Source: Rhodothermales bacterium (GTDB taxonomy: Bacteria; Bacteroidota; Rhodothermia; Rhodothermales; VXPQ01). From it: DNA of 64,000 nucleotides. Each line of letters opens with the position of its first letter. The stretch's first letter is position 1. A program made the translations under genes and the position numbers. The DNA lies in assembly GCA_022825385.1 (NCBI GenBank), contig JAJDWX010000030.1:78555-142554 (forward strand), in the 5' to 3' direction. Below the pieces are notes generated by a model that was given only the letters and a program-made list of their open reading frames with translations, was not told the DNA's origin and searched no databases. This document shows positions 60,468-64,000 of the stretch, piece by piece.

Positions 60468-61466
60468 TCATGTCCCCACGCCCTCGCTCATTTCCAGCAT
60501 CCGCTCGATGGGGCGAAGCGCCGCCCGCCGCAAGGTCTCTTCCATATGAATCTCCGGCTCCTCGAACCGCAAGCAGAGATAAAGTTTTTCGATGGTGTTC
60601 AGCCGCATGTGGGGGCACCGGCTGCACGAGCATCCGCTTTCCGGGGGGGCCGGCACGAACGTCTTGTCGGGGCAATCCTTGCGCATCTGGTGCAGAATGC
60701 CTTCTTCCGTCGCCACGATAAACGCAGGGCGGGCGCTTTCCCGGGCAAAGCGGAGCATGGACGTGGTGGAGCCGATATGGTCCGCATGGCGCAGCACCGC
60801 CTCTTCGCATTCGGGATGGGCGAGGACCAGCGCCTCCGGGTGGCGCGCCTTCAGCCGCAGCAACTTGCGTTCGCTGAACGTTTCGTGGACAATGCAGGTC
60901 CCTTCCCACAATACCATGTCCCGGCCCGTTTCGTTCGCAAGGTGCCGCCCCAGATTGCGGTCCGGCGCGAACAGGATCGGCTTCTCCTTCGGGATGGACG
61001 ACACGATATGGGCAGCGTTCGACGAGGTGCAGATAATGTCGCTAAGCGCCTTCACGCCCACCGTGCAATTAATGTAGGACACGACGAGGTGGTCGGGGTG
61101 GCGCTCCTTGAAGGCGGCCAGTTCGGGCGCCGGGCACGAATCCGCCAGCGAACACCCGGCGTTCAGGTCCGGCAACAGCACTTTGCGTTCGGGATTCAGG
61201 ATTTTCGCCGTTTCCGCCATGAAATGCACCCCGGCGAAGACGATGAGGTCCGCGTCCGTCGCGGCGGCTTGCCGGGCCAGGCCCAGCGAGTCCCCTATGT
61301 AGTCGGCGATGTCCTGGATGTCCGGCTCCTGATAGTAATGCGCGAGGAGCACGGCGTTCTTTTCCCGTTTCATCCGCTCGATCTCTTCGAACAGATTCAG
61401 CAGGGGATCGACCGGCGCGTCGATAAAGCCGACCGTCTCGTCCAGTACCGGAATGTCCGCCATCAT
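60468..61466 (-). CDS. nadA: Quinolinate synthase A
   Basis: [68 protein letters not shown]. Confidence 0.95.
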   Translation of the reverse strand: MMADIPVLDETVGFIDAPVDPLLNLFEEIERMKREKNAVLLAHYYQEPDIQDIADYIGDSLGLARQAAATDADLIVFAGVHFMAETAKILNPERKVLLPDLNAGCSLADSCPAPELAAFKERHPDHLVVSYINCTVGVKALSDIICTSSNAAHIVSSIPKEKPILFAPDRNLGRHLANETGRDMVLWEGTCIVHETFSERKLLRLKARHPEALVLAHPECEEAVLRHADHIGSTTSMLRFARESARPAFIVATEEGILHQMRKDCPDKTFVPAPPESGCSCSRCPHMRLNTIEKLYLCLRFEEPEIHMEETLRRAALRPIERMLEMSEGVGT

Positions 61467-61671
61467 GGGCAGAAGCGTAAGGTTAACCGTGCGGCAAAGC
61501 CCGCCACAGCGCGGGCCAAGGTATAACGCCCCGGCGCGGCGGGCGTTCTCCGGGAGGAGAAGGTTTTTTTGATTGGGGCTTGCTTTTGAAGAAATTGTTA
61601 AGTATGGTGTAGGCGGTCGGGCGGTTTTGGGCGCCCGACGCTATCCTGTGCAGTTTACGCTTATTGGACGT

Positions 61672-62299
61672 ATGGGCCTGTTTTCTTCGGCATTTCGTTA
61701 CGCCCTGGTTTTGGCGATCAGTCTGGTGTTGTTGCATTTCGGCGGGGCCTCTGCCCGCGCCGGGACGTGCGGCGGCGACGAGGCGGATGGTTTCTCCTTG
61801 TCTGCGTCTTTTTCGGGAGCGACCCCGATAGCCGTAGGGACGATCCCCGACAAAAAGATCGCGGCGGGCGCTTCGTTCGTACGCTTCAGCGCCCGCTTCT
61901 ACTTCAAGGAGACCACGGGGAGCGCGCTTGCCTACTCTGCCGTGTCGTCGCATCATACCTGCAAAACGAGGAACAGATAATCAAGGATCTCTTGTTGCGG
62001 CCACAAGTTTAAGCGAAGTTAACGAGAGTATTCCTGAAACTTATGCCCTGCGCGAGAATTTCGCCAATCCTTTTAATCCGTCCACCGAAATTCTTTTTGA
62101 CCTTCCCGAAGTCGCCATGGTTTCCCTCACCGTACACGATGTATTGGGCCGCGAGGTAGTCCGCCTTGTTGAAAAAGAACTTCCAGCCGGATGGCATCGC
62201 GCTCGTTTTGATGCAGGAAACTTATCGAGTGGTGTCTATCTATACCGGATACAGGCAGGCGATTTCCAGGACACAGGCCGAATGATACTCCTTAAATAG
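61672..62299 (+). pseudogene. Decayed T9SS-secreted protein: signal peptide + Ig/cadherin-like fragment in one frame, sorting tail in another
   Basis: ORF 61573-61980 carries the signal peptide and IPDKKIAAGASFVRFSARF; ORF 61928-62299 carries YALRENFANPFNPSTEILFDL...SSGVYLYRIQAG. Confidence 0.7.
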
Positions 62300-62310
62300 C
62301 GAGGCGAACA

Positions 62311-62667
62311 ATGCACGCGTTATTATCATCATGTCCCTACCGCTTTTTCATCTATACTTGGCGGCTTTCTATCGTTCTTGTTATTATACTTGCGGGAACG
62401 AACACCGTGGCAGCCCAGATCGAACCATCAATGTCGGACGAAGTTGTAACAGCAGAAAAAAATTACTATTGGCGACTTGGAATTCATTTTTCAGCGTATG
62501 GTGCTTTAACCAGTGCTGGTTGTCAACTTGATTATGAATGTTATGATCATCTACCTTATCCCATTAGTAATATGAGCGTCAATTATAAAGATTTCGAAAT
62601 TGTTTCAGGTTGGAGTAGTGATGAAAATGAATTTATATTTAACTTTGGGAATTATACGGATAAGTGA
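62311..62667 (+). CDS. Hypothetical secreted/membrane-anchored protein in an AT-rich segment
   Basis: N-terminal hydrophobic segment LSIVLVIILAGTNTVAAQ; no family recognised. Confidence 0.5.
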   Translation: MHALLSSCPYRFFIYTWRLSIVLVIILAGTNTVAAQIEPSMSDEVVTAEKNYYWRLGIHFSAYGALTSAGCQLDYECYDHLPYPISNMSVNYKDFEIVSGWSSDENEFIFNFGNYTDK

Positions 62668-62790
62668 ACAGGCGCCCCAAAGCCCCCAGGCCTCTCTGAT
62701 TTCCGGCTCGCGGCTCGTCAAAAATTCTTGCTTCTTGTATAAATACAACAAATCACAATAACATTCATAAACACATCAAAAAATAAACCT

Positions 62791-63069
62791 ATGAAACAAC
62801 AAAATGAAAATGGTCTGTATAGAGGTCATTACACATATAGCAACCGTCTATCCGATAATGAAATAAATTTTTTTAATATTTATGCAGAATCCCCGGAGGA
62901 TGCTGAACAACGGCTTAAAGACATAGCTCAAACGGGCGTTATTGATAAACGTTTGCAGTTTACAAGATCTGATGATGATGATAATATATTATATGAACAG
63001 GATATTGTTAGCGTAACGCTTGATGACGAAGAAATTTTTCAAAAAAACGAATTAGATTTGGATAAATAG
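62791..63069 (+). CDS. Hypothetical small acidic protein
   Basis: Intact 92-aa ORF in an AT-rich segment; no family recognised. Confidence 0.5.
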   Translation: MKQQNENGLYRGHYTYSNRLSDNEINFFNIYAESPEDAEQRLKDIAQTGVIDKRLQFTRSDDDDNILYEQDIVSVTLDDEEIFQKNELDLDK

Positions 63070-63105
63070 GAAAGAGAAAAAAGACACATATTAGCGTGAT
63101 AAACA

Positions 63106-63282
63106 TCACGCTTCTATACGTATGCTTCTCCATTTTTGTCCACCGTCATCCTTAACAATTCTATATTTTTGTATTTTCACCCATCGTACTTCTCCTTCTT
63201 CTGCTATAAGGATATAGGATCCTCTCTTACGTGACGGAGCTTTAAGTTTTTCAGGGCTTATCTTTGCTTCTTTCCTAGGCAT
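63106..63282 (-). CDS. Hypothetical small basic protein
   Basis: MPRKEAKISPEKLKAPSRKRGSYILIAEEGEVRWVKIQKYRIV. Confidence 0.4.
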   Translation of the reverse strand: MPRKEAKISPEKLKAPSRKRGSYILIAEEGEVRWVKIQKYRIVKDDGGQKWRSIRIEA

Positions 63283-63372
63283 CGTGCTGTCAGTTTGATG
63301 ATTGTGCCGGTTTTGGTTAGACAGAACGATAAAGACCCCGACAATTCGTGTCAAGTGAATATCCCGTGAATC

Positions 63373-64000
63373 TCAAGCCACCAGATCCTTGTACATCAGC
63401 CGCTTCCCGACCATTCCGGCCACTACGTGCTCCATCTGTTCCATCGTGTCCATTTCCCGCATATTGTGCTTCTCGGCGAACTGGCTCACGTAGCGGTGCA
63501 GGTGCTTCGGAGAGACCTGGTGAAACACGCCGTGATACGCCCGCTTGAAAACGGCCCAGAAACTCTCCATCCCGTTGACGTGAGCCTGATCCTTGACGTA
63601 CTCCGACACCCCGTGCTTCACGGCTTCGTGCTCGTAGTACTCTTTCAGCCCGCCGTACGAACGATGCTCGTCTGTGTAGACCGTAGCCCCTGAAGCCGTA
63701 TGGTCCATCACAAAACTTTGCAAAGTTTCCCGTGTCGTGTCTCCGACCACCTGCGCCGTGATCCGGTTCGTCTCCCTGTCCTTGATTCCCACGACGATTG
63801 CCTTGCCCTGCACCCCTCGGTCAAACGTTTTCTCCGAGTTGCGGCGGTTCTTCTCCTTGCCGCCTACGTAGGTTTCGTCTACTTCCACAGGGCCTGTGAA
63901 CTCTCCGAACTCCTGAAAGAACGCCTTGCGGATACGGTGCTGGAGAAACCAGGCCGTATCCTGACGGATTCCCAAGTCCCTGTGCAGTTTCATACTGGAC
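63373..64000 (-). mobile_element. IS1595-like (ISXO2-like DDE) transposase, truncated by the window edge
   Basis: GPVEVDETYVGGKEKNRRNSEKTFDRGVQGKAIVVGIKDRETN...YTDEHRSYGGL...HVNGMESFWAVFKRAYHGVFHQVSPKHLHRYVSQFAEKHNMR. Confidence 0.9.

Noticed and set aside
59346-61526. 726-aa plus-strand ORF
   Set aside because: Antisense across the MBL and nadA genes, which have clear motifs.

Overview
The window is high-GC DNA that looks like a Rhodothermota/Bacteroidota-type bacterium, judging from type IX secretion (T9SS) C-terminal sorting tails and linked porU/porV. From left to right: (1) 1-13.8 kb is an alginate/uronate utilisation locus with a heparinase II/III-like protein, two beta-helix proteins (one clearly PL6-like), a FadR/GntR regulator, a TRAP transporter (DctM/Q/P), KdgF-like cupin, an SDR reductase and a PL17-like oligoalginate lyase. 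(2) 14-16.7 kb has an MNT nucleotidyltransferase with a truncated HEPN-like partner, a polysaccharide deacetylase-like gene and a palindromic MITE/REP-like repeat. (3) 16.8-38 kb is a large composite defence island. It holds an HD phosphohydrolase, an SNF2/DrmD-like helicase with a DUF3883-like C-terminus, a translationally coupled GHKL ATPase/STAS - DUF4325 STAS - PIN - DUF1156 methylase block, a two-gene OLD-like AAA ATPase + DUF3226 TOPRIM pair, a RecG-like/HATPase_c_4 protein, a Swt1-HEPN+DUF499 ATPase, XRE-ImmA/IrrE, a DUF4268 nuclease and toxin-antitoxin remnants inside a ~0.5 kb-arm inverted repeat. (4) 38-62 kb is mostly core: tilS, mutL, cdsA, CPBP protease, tRNA-Arg(CCG), an atypical Fic protein with a 4 x 20 bp promoter array, TlpA-like, PD40/peptidase-MA-like, a probably inactive M6-like protein, porV, porU, an MBL-fold protein and nadA. 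(5) 61.6-64 kb has a decayed T9SS cargo gene, an AT-rich orphan islet and a truncated IS1595-like transposase. The strongest candidate for an undescribed system is the partner-switch-like GHKL/STAS/PIN module coupled by start/stop overlaps to a methylase whose catalytic motif I is encoded across an 11-G tract. All family assignments come from motif recognition in the supplied translations; no database search was run.
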